The notes below the pieces were generated by a model. It was given only the letters and a program-made list of their open reading frames with translations. It had not been told where the DNA came from and searched no databases. The position numbers and the translations under genes are program-made. A stretch of DNA of 64,000 bases. It comes from Geminicoccaceae bacterium. Lineage in GTDB: Bacteria; Pseudomonadota; Alphaproteobacteria; Geminicoccales; Geminicoccaceae. The stretch is taken from positions 62,001-126,000 of the forward strand of contig JANQPX010000020.1 of the NCBI GenBank assembly GCA_028285265.1, written 5' to 3'. Shown here piece by piece: positions 26,808-35,461 of the stretch; the stretch's first letter is position 1, and each line of letters opens with the position of its first letter.

Positions 26808-28445
26808 ATGAAAGGGGCTGAACTGTTCGTCCGCTGTTTGGAAAATGAGGGTGTCGAGTACATCTTCGGCGTGCCGGGCGAAGAGAACATCGATGTTATG
26901 GATGCGCTCATCGGCAGCTCGATTACATTCGTTACCACGCGTCACGAACAGGGGGCCGCGTTTATTGCCGACGTTTATGGTCGCCTTACCGGACGAGCCG
27001 GTGTTTGCCTTTCGACTCTAGGCCCCGGTGCCACGAATTTGGTGACCGGCGTTGCCGATGCCAATATGGATCGAGCTCCCGTGGTCGCGATCGCTGGCCA
27101 GGGCGCCACCACGCGGATGCACAAAGAAAGCCATCAGATTCTGGACTTGGTAAATCTCTTCGAGCCGATCTCCAAATACGCAACGCAAATCCGCGAACCA
27201 GAAATCATCCCAGAAATCGTGAGAAAAGCCTTTAAGACTGCCGAAACAGAAAAACCTGGCTGCAGCTTTTTGGACTTTCCAGAAAATATTGCCGGCGCTG
27301 CTCTCGCGTCGAATAGCACGCCGTTGAAAGTTCAGTCACCGACACCTCCGACGGCACCCGAAGAAAAATGTGCGCAGGTCGCCGAACTCATTTCAGCGGC
27401 AACATCGCCGGTGATCATGGCCGGCAATGGTGTCATCCGCGGCAAGGCTTCCCATTTGCTGGTCGACTTCGCAGAGAAGCTGAACGTCCCAGTGGCGACA
27501 ACATTTATGGCGAAGGGAGCCATCCCCTTCAGCCATGACTTGTCGCTTGGCGCGATTGGCCTTCAGGCCCACGATTATGTCGCATTTGGCTTCGACAAAG
27601 CCGATCTCGTTATCTGCGTTGGTGTTGACATGGTCGAGTACCATCCCCGGCTATGGAACCCCGATCGTGACAAGCGAATCGTCCACATCGATGAGAATGC
27701 AGCGGAGGTTGATGCTCACTATATTCTTGAGGCTGGCGTCATGGGTGAGATCGGCGACAGTCTTACCCGCATTGCCGCGAAGGCGAGGCGGCGCGCCGAT
27801 GCCCCCTTGCACAAGCTCCACGACGTTATCGAGCGCGAAATCGGCGAATTTCAGGATGACACAGCCTTTCCAGTAAAGCCGCAAAAGATCATCTGGGACC
27901 TCAGACAGGCATTGGCGCCGGAGGATATCGTCATTTCTGATGTGGGCGCCCATAAGATGTGGATGGCGCGCATGTATCAAGCCGAGGCACCCAATACCTG
28001 CATTATCTCCAACGGATTCGCGTCCATGGGCATCGCTCTTCCGGGAGCGATTGCCGCGAAGCTCGCCTATCCCGATCGACATGCCGTCGCCGTCTGCGGT
28101 GACGCCGGCTTTATGATGAACAACCAAGAGATTGAGACCGCCATGCGATTGGGGCTCGACCTCGTGGTCCTGATCTTCGATGACAGCAAATATGGCCTGA
28201 TCGAATGGCATCAGAATCGCCATTTCGGCCGCGCCACTGGCATTGAGTTCACCAATCCTGACTTTGTAAAGTTCGCTGAGAGCTTTGGCGCCAAGGGCTA
28301 TCGGGTTGAGCAAACACAAGACCTGCTGCCGACTTTGCAGACAGCTCTCGGCGACGGTACGGTTTCGATTGTCGATTGTCCCGTCGACTACAGTGAGAAT
28401 ATGAAACTCACGGAGAAGCTCGGCAATCTCGTTTCGCCGATTTAG
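26808..28445 (+). CDS. Acetolactate synthase large subunit, AlsS-like (ThDP enzyme)
   Basis: 545 residues with the three ThDP-enzyme domains. The catalytic Glu is in TTRHEQGAAFIADVYGRLTG, FAD/substrate region QGATTRMHKESHQ, and the cofactor-binding motif GDAGFMMNNQEIETA. The closest match I can judge is catabolic AlsS-type acetolactate synthase, which joins two pyruvates. No regulatory small subunit follows, which also fits AlsS. Another 2-oxoacid-ligating ThDP enzyme is possible. RBS is weak; start set by family N-terminus MKGAELFVRCLE. Confidence 0.82.
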   Translation: MKGAELFVRCLENEGVEYIFGVPGEENIDVMDALIGSSITFVTTRHEQGAAFIADVYGRLTGRAGVCLSTLGPGATNLVTGVADANMDRAPVVAIAGQGATTRMHKESHQILDLVNLFEPISKYATQIREPEIIPEIVRKAFKTAETEKPGCSFLDFPENIAGAALASNSTPLKVQSPTPPTAPEEKCAQVAELISAATSPVIMAGNGVIRGKASHLLVDFAEKLNVPVATTFMAKGAIPFSHDLSLGAIGLQAHDYVAFGFDKADLVICVGVDMVEYHPRLWNPDRDKRIVHIDENAAEVDAHYILEAGVMGEIGDSLTRIAAKARRRADAPLHKLHDVIEREIGEFQDDTAFPVKPQKIIWDLRQALAPEDIVISDVGAHKMWMARMYQAEAPNTCIISNGFASMGIALPGAIAAKLAYPDRHAVAVCGDAGFMMNNQEIETAMRLGLDLVVLIFDDSKYGLIEWHQNRHFGRATGIEFTNPDFVKFAESFGAKGYRVEQTQDLLPTLQTALGDGTVSIVDCPVDYSENMKLTEKLGNLVSPI

Positions 28446-28476
28446 CATCGGCTCAGGGGTGCAGGCTGCCCGCTGC

Positions 28477-28884
28477 TCAGTTTTTCACAATCTCAACAGG
28501 GCGCGGGCGCCCATTTCCATCAATGGCGACCATCGTGAAACGGCCTTCTGTGACTTTGAAGTCAGCGCCAACCCTGCCACGTTCAACATAGGCCTCGACC
28601 TCGACGGTCATCGACGTACGACCAATCCCGGTCACTTTCGCGTAGCAACTCACAACGTCGCCAACAAAAACCGGAGCATGAAAAGACATACCGTCAAGCG
28701 CCACCGTTGCGACGCGACCTTCTGCGCGTTTCGCCGCCATGATTCCAGCGGCGAGATCCATTTGCGCTAAGACCCAACCACCAAAGATATCGCCGCTCGG
28801 GTTGGTATCCGCCGGCATCGCGAGCGTGCGAATGGCCAGATCCCCGCGACTATCGTGGTCCATTTTATCTACATCTTGCGTCAT
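28477..28884 (-). CDS. Acyl-CoA thioesterase, hotdog fold (YciA-like)
   Basis: 135 residues with the YciA signature PADTNPSGDIFGGWVLAQMDLAAG, where Asp and Gly-Gly-Trp form the active site, followed by FHAPVFVGDVVSCYA and the beta strand RTSMTVEVEA. It hydrolyses acyl-CoA to free acid and CoA in the cytosol. Convergent with the acetolactate-synthase gene and divergent from parE. Confidence 0.9.
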   Translation of the reverse strand: MTQDVDKMDHDSRGDLAIRTLAMPADTNPSGDIFGGWVLAQMDLAAGIMAAKRAEGRVATVALDGMSFHAPVFVGDVVSCYAKVTGIGRTSMTVEVEAYVERGRVGADFKVTEGRFTMVAIDGNGRPRPVEIVKN

Positions 28885-28957
28885 TTCGCAAAAACCCTAC
28901 TGTATATTGCGATCTTTCGCGAACGATCCTCTTGTGTTGAGCCGAAAGCCAGGGCAT

Positions 28958-30946
28958 ATGAGCGGGATGCACGATCTCTTTCAAGATGAGTCTGGGCCGA
29001 CATCGTCCAATATCGACTATTCGGCCAAGGATATTGAGGTCCTGGAGGGGCTAGAGCCCGTCAGGCGTAGACCCGGTATGTTTATCGGCGGTACCGATGA
29101 GCGTGCCCTCCATCACCTCGTCGCCGAGCTGCTCGATAATGCCATGGACGAAGCAGTGGCAGGCCATGCCGATTGGATTGAGCTCAGGCTCGATGCCGAG
29201 GGTGGTGTCACCGTGAAAGACAACGGGCGCGGTATTCCGACGGACCCTCATCCCAAGTTTCCGGGCAAGTCCGCACTTGAGGTGATTCTGACGACGCTCC
29301 ACTCGGGCGGCAAGTTCTCCAATAAGGCTTATCAAACCGCTGGCGGCCTGCACGGCGTGGGTGTCTCGGTTGTCAACGCATTGTCTGAGGAGCTCGTGGT
29401 TGAAGTTGCCCGCAACAAGACGCTCTGGCGACAGCTCTATGTCCGAGGCAAGCCTGAAACAAAGCTGACTGAAGTTGGCAGTGCCGCCAATCGGCGGGGT
29501 ACGCTCGTGACCTTTAAGCCCGATTCGGAGATCTTTGGCCCAGCAGCAAAGTTCAAGCCTTCCATCCTACATCGCATGGCTAGGAGCAAGGCGTATCTTT
29601 TCCGCGGGGTTGAAATCCGCTGGCACTGCGATCCAACCCTTCTGGATAAAGAAACCGGGATTCCCGAGAAAGAAGTCTTTCATTTCCCGAAGGGGCTTGA
29701 AGATTTCCTGCATGCGACGCTGAAGGAGCGCGTCTGCGTTACAGAGGTCGCATTTAGTGGGCAGGCCGCCCTCGAAAACGGGAAGAGCCGCATCGAATGG
29801 GCAATCGCCTGGCCTGAGGACGAGGAACCCTATAGCGGCTTTTATTGTAATACGGTGCCAACTCCTCAGGGCGGTTCACACGAACAAGCCTTGCGCGCGG
29901 CAATGATCCGGGCCCTTCGGTCATTCGGCGAACTTACCGGGCAAAATTCAAAGAAAATGGGGCAGGTCACAGCGGACGATCTTTTGTCCAGCGCTTGTGT
30001 GCTCCTTTCCATGTTCATCCCCGACCCGCAGTTTCAAGGCCAGACGAAAGACAAACTCCTCGCCCCAGAAGCCGGTAAGCTGGCCGAGCAGGTCTTGAAA
30101 GACCGGTTCGACCACTGGCTATCGGCGCATCCCGATGCCGGACGTCAACTCCTCGACTATGTAATCAATCGGGCAGATGAGCGACTTGCTCGACGGAAAG
30201 CACGAGATGTTGCGCGAAAGACAGCCACCCGAAAGCTCCGTTTGCCCGGAAAGCTAGCTGACTGCTCGGCGGCCGGACGAGAGGGCACCGAGATTTTCTT
30301 AGTTGAAGGTGACAGTGCAGGTGGCTCGGCCAAGCAGGCACGTGATCGGGAGACTCAAGCCATCTTGCCGCTGCGTGGCAAGATCCTCAATGCAGCAAGT
30401 GCGACCGCCGATAAACTCAGAAGTAACAAGGAACTGTCTGATCTCCTGACGGCACTCGGCTGCGGTACAGGGCGACACTATAAGGACGATGATCTGCGCT
30501 ACGACAAGGTGGTGATCATGACGGACGCCGATGTCGATGGCGCCCATATCGCCGCGCTTCTCATGACTTATTTCTATCGTGAAATGAAAGGATTGATTGA
30601 CAATGGCCATCTCTACCTCGCACAGCCGCCACTCTTCCGAGTGAGCGCTGGCGCCGAGGTGCACTATGCCAAAGATGAAGCGCATCGCGACCAGATTATC
30701 GAGACCAAGTTCAAGAACAGAAAAGTTGAGGTCGGTCGCTTTAAGGGTCTCGGGGAGATGTCGGCGAAGCAGCTGAAAGAAACGACGATGGATCCAAAAA
30801 CCCGGGTCTTGGAACAGATTATGATTGATCCAGAAACGGGTCGGCTGGTCACGCAGCTTGTTGACGAACTCATGGGCCGAAAACCTGAGCTACGCTTAGC
30901 CTTCATCCAAAACAACGCTGAGTTGGTGAAAGATCTGGATGTCTAA
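28958..30946 (+). CDS. parE: DNA topoisomerase IV subunit B
   Basis: 662 residues from ATG at MSGMHDLFQD; the ORF-track extension overlaps the thioesterase and is not needed. GHKL ATPase motifs: LLDNAMDEAVAGHA, DNGRGIPTD, GGLHGVGVSVVNALS; TOPRIM motifs: EIFLVEGDSAGGSAKQARDR and MTDADVDGAHIAALL; C-terminal GLGEMSAKQLKETTMDP. The 662-residue length without the GyrB insert favours ParE over GyrB. It pairs with ParC (elsewhere) to decatenate chromosomes. A lipoprotein gene overlaps its 3' end by 8 bases. Confidence 0.93.
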   Translation: MSGMHDLFQDESGPTSSNIDYSAKDIEVLEGLEPVRRRPGMFIGGTDERALHHLVAELLDNAMDEAVAGHADWIELRLDAEGGVTVKDNGRGIPTDPHPKFPGKSALEVILTTLHSGGKFSNKAYQTAGGLHGVGVSVVNALSEELVVEVARNKTLWRQLYVRGKPETKLTEVGSAANRRGTLVTFKPDSEIFGPAAKFKPSILHRMARSKAYLFRGVEIRWHCDPTLLDKETGIPEKEVFHFPKGLEDFLHATLKERVCVTEVAFSGQAALENGKSRIEWAIAWPEDEEPYSGFYCNTVPTPQGGSHEQALRAAMIRALRSFGELTGQNSKKMGQVTADDLLSSACVLLSMFIPDPQFQGQTKDKLLAPEAGKLAEQVLKDRFDHWLSAHPDAGRQLLDYVINRADERLARRKARDVARKTATRKLRLPGKLADCSAAGREGTEIFLVEGDSAGGSAKQARDRETQAILPLRGKILNAASATADKLRSNKELSDLLTALGCGTGRHYKDDDLRYDKVVIMTDADVDGAHIAALLMTYFYREMKGLIDNGHLYLAQPPLFRVSAGAEVHYAKDEAHRDQIIETKFKNRKVEVGRFKGLGEMSAKQLKETTMDPKTRVLEQIMIDPETGRLVTQLVDELMGRKPELRLAFIQNNAELVKDLDV

Positions 30947-31460
30947 GAGGGCAGCAGTCATCGCCTTACTCTTAGCAGTCGGGGCGTGTGACGACCAAGT
31001 GCAGGTCGAAAAAGCCAACAGCTTCCATACGGACGTGCGAGCGATCGTCACCCAGGCCCGGGGAGCTGGTGATATCTTGCTCGTCATCGAGGGCGCAAGC
31101 ACCGTTGGCTCTCTGGAAGCCGTACAACGCGCTGTGCGCGACGCGATGCAAGGACGCCCCGGCAGCATCAATCCTCGCTATGCCCTTAACAATGCCGACG
31201 CAGGTCAAACAACATCAACTGTTCATGTCGTCTTGAACGGTCCGAAGGCAATCACTGGACCAGATATTTGTCGCGGCGAGGGAGCAGGGTCGAACCAGGA
31301 TAACGAAACCCGCGTTGCGCTTGCCTTCTGTCAGAGTGAGCGTGCCCTTTCGTCGATCAAAGGGAAGGCTCCGAAAGCAACGGGGCCAAATGATCCCAAG
31401 TTTGTTGAGCTCCTGCAGACAACCGCGAGGGAACTTTTTCCTGCGCCCGACCGAGACTGA
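30939..31460 (+). CDS. Putative lipoprotein overlapping parE
   Basis: 173 residues. Signal MSKRAAVIALLLAVGAC ends in a lipobox (AVGAC), so the mature protein starts at Cys17. The rest is soluble, with two further Cys (ICRGEG, AFCQSE). No domain recognised. It starts inside the last codons of parE and so is probably co-transcribed with it; a functional link to topology is not implied by sequence. Confidence 0.7.
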   Translation: MSKRAAVIALLLAVGACDDQVQVEKANSFHTDVRAIVTQARGAGDILLVIEGASTVGSLEAVQRAVRDAMQGRPGSINPRYALNNADAGQTTSTVHVVLNGPKAITGPDICRGEGAGSNQDNETRVALAFCQSERALSSIKGKAPKATGPNDPKFVELLQTTARELFPAPDRD

Positions 31461-31473
31461 GCTTAAGTCTCGG
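31451..31473 (+). terminator. Hairpin over the lipoprotein stop codon
   Basis: CCGAGACT and AGTCTCGG pair perfectly over 8 bp with a 7-base loop that includes the TGA stop. No U tract follows, so it may be a factor-dependent terminator or a 3'-end stabiliser for the parE transcript. Confidence 0.45.
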
Positions 31474-31822
31474 ATCCTAACACCGATTGGCTTCCGAAGA
31501 GGTTACCGTGCTCTGAAGGGCCACGGTCAATGGGGATAGATCGTGTCTCGGGAACCTGATGAGTGACCTGCACGAGCGAGACCAAGCGCTCTACCAACCA
31601 AGGCCTACCGGCCGCTAGCACCGAGTGCATTCCACTCGGCTCTATAGCGGTTCCAAGACAGTCAAGGCGTTGAGCGCCATCTGTTGCCGCATCATTGGTT
31701 CCGGCTCATGCCATCGCGCCGGCCCTTTGCCATCAGAGTTTTGTCCATTAGGCTGATGGCCAGCTAACAATCTGAGAGCTATGTGCCGCCAAATGGGCAA
31801 TCGACAAAGGGGATATCAATCA
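31461..31822. other. Intergenic region upstream of choX
   Basis: About 362 bases. It holds the tail of the hairpin above, a second hairpin (CCGAGTG, 5-base loop, CACTCGG at 31621-31639), and a minus-strand patch (about 31541-31611) that resembles a decayed tRNA D-arm and T-arm. The choX promoter must lie in its right part; no clear hexamers. Confidence 0.35.
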
Positions 31823-32767
31823 ATGAGCGCTTCGATGAAGGCAAGTGTTTGGGCATTCGGTTTGACACTGGTTGCTGGTTCAGCCATGGCGGCAGATCCA
31901 GAAGCTTGCGGAACCGTTCGTCTGTCCGATGTGGGATGGACCGATATTACAGCAACAACGGCAGCGACCTCCGTTGTGCTGGCAGGGCTCGGATACGAGA
32001 CGGAGGTCGAAGTTCTCTCGGTTCCGGTAACCTACACGAGCCTTAAGAACAACGACATCGACCTATTCCTCGGCAACTGGATGCCAACCATGGAAGCGGA
32101 CATCCGCCCCTATCTTGACGATGGGTCGGTCGAACAAGTTGGGGTCAATCTCGAAGGAGCCAAATACACCCTCGCCGTGCCGACATATCTCGCTGACAAG
32201 GGCCTCAAGGACTTTGCCGATATTGCGAGTTTTAAGGATGAGTTAGATGGCGAGATCTATGGCATAGAACCGGGCAATGATGGCAATCGGCTCATCCTCG
32301 ACATGATTGAAAATGACACATTCGGACTAAGCGGCTTCGAATTGGTCGAGTCATCAGAACAGGGCATGCTCAGTCAAGTCAGCAGAGCCACGGCCAATGA
32401 GGACGCGATCGTTTTCCTCGGTTGGGAACCCCATCCGATGAACGCCAATTTCGACCTAACCTATTTGTCGGGCGGCGACGACATTTTTGGTCCAGACTAT
32501 GGTGGTGCCACGGTCTACACCAATGCCCGTGCCGGCTACACAGAAGAGTGCCCCAATGTCGGTGCACTCCTCGATAATCTCGTCTTCACGCTCGCCATGG
32601 AGAATGAGATTATGGGCGCAATCCTCAATGATGGCGAGGAGCCGGAAGACGCAGCTACCGCTTGGCTCAAGGCCAATCCAGACACCTTGGATGCTTGGCT
32701 TGCCAGCGTAACCACATTGGGCGGCGATGAGGGCCTTGCAGCAGTCAAATCGCATCTCGGGCTGTAG
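31823..32767 (+). CDS. choX: Choline-binding periplasmic protein ChoX
   Basis: 314 residues with a signal ending SAMAAD. The mature sequence closely matches ChoX as I know it: VRLSDVGWTDITATTAATSVVL, VPVTYTSLKNNDIDLFLGNWMPTM, NLEGAKYTLAVPTY, GIEPGNDGNRLI and FLGWEPHPMN with the aromatic residues that cage the quaternary ammonium. It delivers choline (possibly acetylcholine or betaine) to ChoWV. Start chosen at MSASMK after an AGGGGA; the longer ORF start is unlikely. Confidence 0.93.
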   Translation: MSASMKASVWAFGLTLVAGSAMAADPEACGTVRLSDVGWTDITATTAATSVVLAGLGYETEVEVLSVPVTYTSLKNNDIDLFLGNWMPTMEADIRPYLDDGSVEQVGVNLEGAKYTLAVPTYLADKGLKDFADIASFKDELDGEIYGIEPGNDGNRLILDMIENDTFGLSGFELVESSEQGMLSQVSRATANEDAIVFLGWEPHPMNANFDLTYLSGGDDIFGPDYGGATVYTNARAGYTEECPNVGALLDNLVFTLAMENEIMGAILNDGEEPEDAATAWLKANPDTLDAWLASVTTLGGDEGLAAVKSHLGL

Positions 32768-32824
32768 TCCGACCCGATTTGATGTTGCCGAAGCTCGGGG
32801 TCTGTGTGGAGGAGAGCGGCGTCG

Positions 32825-33673
32825 ATGGACTGGCTAACCGACAATAAGCTGCCGCTCGGCAAGCTCATTAAGGTCGCTGTGGACTGGCTGAATACCAATG
32901 CGGCCTGGCTTTTTGACGCCGTCTCTTCTTCCCTGGGCTTCGTCATCGATGGCCTCATCGACGCCATGCAGTGGTGCCCTCCGCTCGCTTTGGTGGTCCT
33001 TTTCGTCGGCTTGAGCTTTTGGCTTCACCGATCTTGGAAGCTCTCAGCCTTTGTCGCAGCCGCTCTCCTTCTCATCATCAATCTCGGCTATTGGGAGGAG
33101 ACGGTTGAAACGCTCGCGCTGGTTGTCTTTGCAGCGCTGGTCTGCATGTTGATTGGTGTGCCGCTTGGTATCGCAGCGGCTCATCGGCCTTGGCTTTATG
33201 CAGGCCTCCGCCCCATCCTCGACTTGATGCAAACCATTCCAACCTTTGTCTATCTCATTCCGACATTGATTTTGTTCGGACTTGGGGTCGTGCCAGGATT
33301 GATCTCTACGGTGATCTTCGCGATTCCAGCCCCGATAAGGCTAACCCATCTCGGCATCTCCAGTGTTCCCAAGCCTCTTCTTGAGGCAGGGGAAGCCTTC
33401 GGTGCCACGCGATGGCAACAGCTTTGGAAAGTCGAACTACCCCATGCACTACCGACCATTATGGCGGGCCTAACCCAGTGCATCATGTTGTCATTATCGA
33501 TGGTCGTGATTGCAGCCCTTGTCGGTGCAGGTGGCTTAGGCAAACCTGTCGTCAGGGCACTCAACTCTGTGAATATCGCACAAGGTTTCGAGGCCGGTCT
33601 CTCGATCGTTTTGGTGGCCATTCTACTTGACCGGCTATGCCGGCGGCCTAACCACTCGACGGATGGATCATAG
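32825..33673 (+). CDS. choW: Choline ABC transporter permease ChoW
   Basis: 282 residues from an ATG after GGAGGAGAG. It has the OpuAB/ProW-like layout: an N-terminal extension with MDWLTDNKLPLGKLI, first spans around LALVVLFVGLSFWL, the core GVPLGIAAAH, LDLMQTIPTFVYLIP and the coupling motif EAGEAFGATRWQQLWKVELPHALP. Part of choXWV; forms a homodimeric channel. Confidence 0.93.
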   Translation: MDWLTDNKLPLGKLIKVAVDWLNTNAAWLFDAVSSSLGFVIDGLIDAMQWCPPLALVVLFVGLSFWLHRSWKLSAFVAAALLLIINLGYWEETVETLALVVFAALVCMLIGVPLGIAAAHRPWLYAGLRPILDLMQTIPTFVYLIPTLILFGLGVVPGLISTVIFAIPAPIRLTHLGISSVPKPLLEAGEAFGATRWQQLWKVELPHALPTIMAGLTQCIMLSLSMVVIAALVGAGGLGKPVVRALNSVNIAQGFEAGLSIVLVAILLDRLCRRPNHSTDGS

Positions 33674-33675
33674 CG

Positions 33676-34866
33676 GTGGCTGAGGTTCGGTTCGATGCCG
33701 TTGACATCATCTTTGGATCGACCCCCAAAGAGGCCCTAGCGCTTCTCGATAAAGGGGCTAGTCGAGACGAGATTCTTGAGAAGACGGGCCATGTGCTCGG
33801 CGTTGCTGGAGCGAACTTGGCCATCGACCGTGGCGAGATTTGTGTCCTGATGGGTCTTTCGGGATCTGGCAAATCGACACTTCTCCGCTCGGTCAACGGT
33901 CTCAACAAGGTCACGCGCGGCAGAACCCTTGTGCGAGACGATGGCGAAGAAATCGATGTCAGCCGTTGCAATGCTGGATCACTTCGTCACCTGCGCACCC
34001 GTCGGATCGCGATGGTCTTCCAACAGTTCGCGTTGCTACCTTGGCGAACCGTGCGAGAAAATGTTGGATTTGGCCTAGAGATCCGAGGCATGTCGAGAAA
34101 CCAACGAGATGAGATCATCAATAACACATTACGAACTGTAGGGCTTGAGCAGTGGTCGAACAAATATGCCCACGAACTCTCCGGCGGCATGCAACAAAGG
34201 GTTGGGCTCGCTCGTGCCTTTGCGACCGACGCCGATATTCTCCTGATGGACGAGCCTTTTTCCGCTCTCGATCCGCTGATCCGTTCCCGCCTACAAGATG
34301 AACTTCTGGAACTGCAGACCAAGCTTCAAAAGACAATCATTTTTGTTAGCCATGACCTCGATGAAGCAATGAAAATTGGCAACCGTATTGCGATCATGGA
34401 AGACGGTCGAATTGTCCAGGCGGGTGCCCCAGAAGCCATCGTGCTCAATCCAATCAACGAGTATGTCGCTGACTTTGTCGCCCATATGAACCCGTTGAAT
34501 GTCCTGCGTGGTGCTTCGGTGATGACCACGGTGTCAGCACTGCCTCAGGAAGCTGGCTATATCTATCTGGACGCTGCAGGCAAAGCACGCCTCAGTCTCA
34601 AGGATGGAATTCCGTCTGAGACAGCTGTCGTCGGCGGGCGTTCAGTGCCCGTCTTAGCCTGGACGCCTGACACACCGGGGGAAGATCGTTTAAAGGGTAA
34701 GATCGCTTCCGCCCCTTCAACGATTACATTGCGTACTGCCTTAGAACTTCGCCATCAAACCGGCTATCCAGTCTTACTCTTGGAGGATGGCCGTTTAGCT
34801 GGAGTGATCGGCGACGATGAGATCTATCAGGGCATCCTTCGTCAAACGACGATCCGAGCCAGCTAA
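33676..34866 (+). CDS. choV: Choline ABC transporter ATPase ChoV
   Basis: 396 residues from a GTG just after the choW stop. Walker A GLSGSGKST, Q-loop FQQFALLPW, signature LSGGMQQRVG, Walker B ILLMDEPFSALDP and switch FVSHDLDEA. The C-terminal ~110 residues are a CBS-like regulatory region, as in ProV/OpuAA-type ATPases where it senses ionic strength. It completes the choXWV importer. Confidence 0.93.
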   Translation: MAEVRFDAVDIIFGSTPKEALALLDKGASRDEILEKTGHVLGVAGANLAIDRGEICVLMGLSGSGKSTLLRSVNGLNKVTRGRTLVRDDGEEIDVSRCNAGSLRHLRTRRIAMVFQQFALLPWRTVRENVGFGLEIRGMSRNQRDEIINNTLRTVGLEQWSNKYAHELSGGMQQRVGLARAFATDADILLMDEPFSALDPLIRSRLQDELLELQTKLQKTIIFVSHDLDEAMKIGNRIAIMEDGRIVQAGAPEAIVLNPINEYVADFVAHMNPLNVLRGASVMTTVSALPQEAGYIYLDAAGKARLSLKDGIPSETAVVGGRSVPVLAWTPDTPGEDRLKGKIASAPSTITLRTALELRHQTGYPVLLLEDGRLAGVIGDDEIYQGILRQTTIRAS

Positions 34867-34889
34867 CGTCGCTTGTCTTGGCCTACCGG

Positions 34890-35342
34890 TCACTCGGCAT
34901 CCTTCAGCAACCGATCTAATCCTGCCTCGAATCCCTCAAAGGCCGACGCCAACCTGGTTTCGATGTCCTTTTGGTAGTTCATCGCAAGTGGCAAGAGCTT
35001 TGCCATCAGCTCTTCGCCCCGGGAGGTCAAAGCAAGGCACACAAGGCGACGATCCTCTTCGTTCACCTTCTTTTCGATATAACCAGCTTGCTCCAGACGC
35101 GCTGCCGCCCGGCTCACCTCATACTTTTCCATCGCCACAGATGCTTCAATGTCGCGTACCGAAACATTTCCGGAATGGACGAGATGGGCCAAGACCCGCC
35201 ACTCTGGAATGGAAAGACCGAACTCTTGGCGATAATGCCGAGCCAGCCCCTCGCTCAAACGCTTCGCGGCGACCGATAGCCGGTAGGGCGTGAAGCGCTC
35301 AAGATCGAAAGCAGGAAGGTCACTCTTGCGTTTATTGCTCAT
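34890..35342 (-). CDS. MarR-family repressor of the homogentisate operon
   Basis: 150 residues from ATG MSNKRKSDLP, which has GAGGGA upstream; the ATG 30 bases earlier sits 2 bases from the operator and has no ribosome site. A winged helix is visible: LSIPEWRVLAHLVHSG, VSVRDIEASVAMEKYEVSRAAARLEQAGYIEK and the wing NEEDRRLVCLALTSRGEEL. Divergent from hmgA across a perfect inverted repeat, so it likely represses hmgA and itself, released by a pathway intermediate. The ligand is inferred. Confidence 0.9.
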   Translation of the reverse strand: MSNKRKSDLPAFDLERFTPYRLSVAAKRLSEGLARHYRQEFGLSIPEWRVLAHLVHSGNVSVRDIEASVAMEKYEVSRAAARLEQAGYIEKKVNEEDRRLVCLALTSRGEELMAKLLPLAMNYQKDIETRLASAFEGFEAGLDRLLKDAE

Positions 35343-35373
35343 CCGTCCCTCGACATCAGCCTGCAAGGTCATA

Positions 35374-35410
35374 GCATTTGCTACAAATATCTTGACATTG
35401 TAGCAAATGC
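35374..35410. promoter_or_regulatory. Perfect 13-bp inverted repeat, MarR operator
   Basis: Arms GCATTTGCTACAA and TTGTAGCAAATGC separated by 11 bases, with arm centres 24 bp apart. A TTGACA -35-like hexamer for the hmgA direction lies in the spacer and right arm edge, so a bound repressor would block RNA polymerase. On the minus strand TACAAT could be the -10 box of the regulator. Sequence shows the repeat; repression is inference. Confidence 0.8.
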
Positions 35411-35461
35411 AACGAATCCTTCCGAATATCCAATCCGGATATGCCTGGAGGAGAGGGCGGC

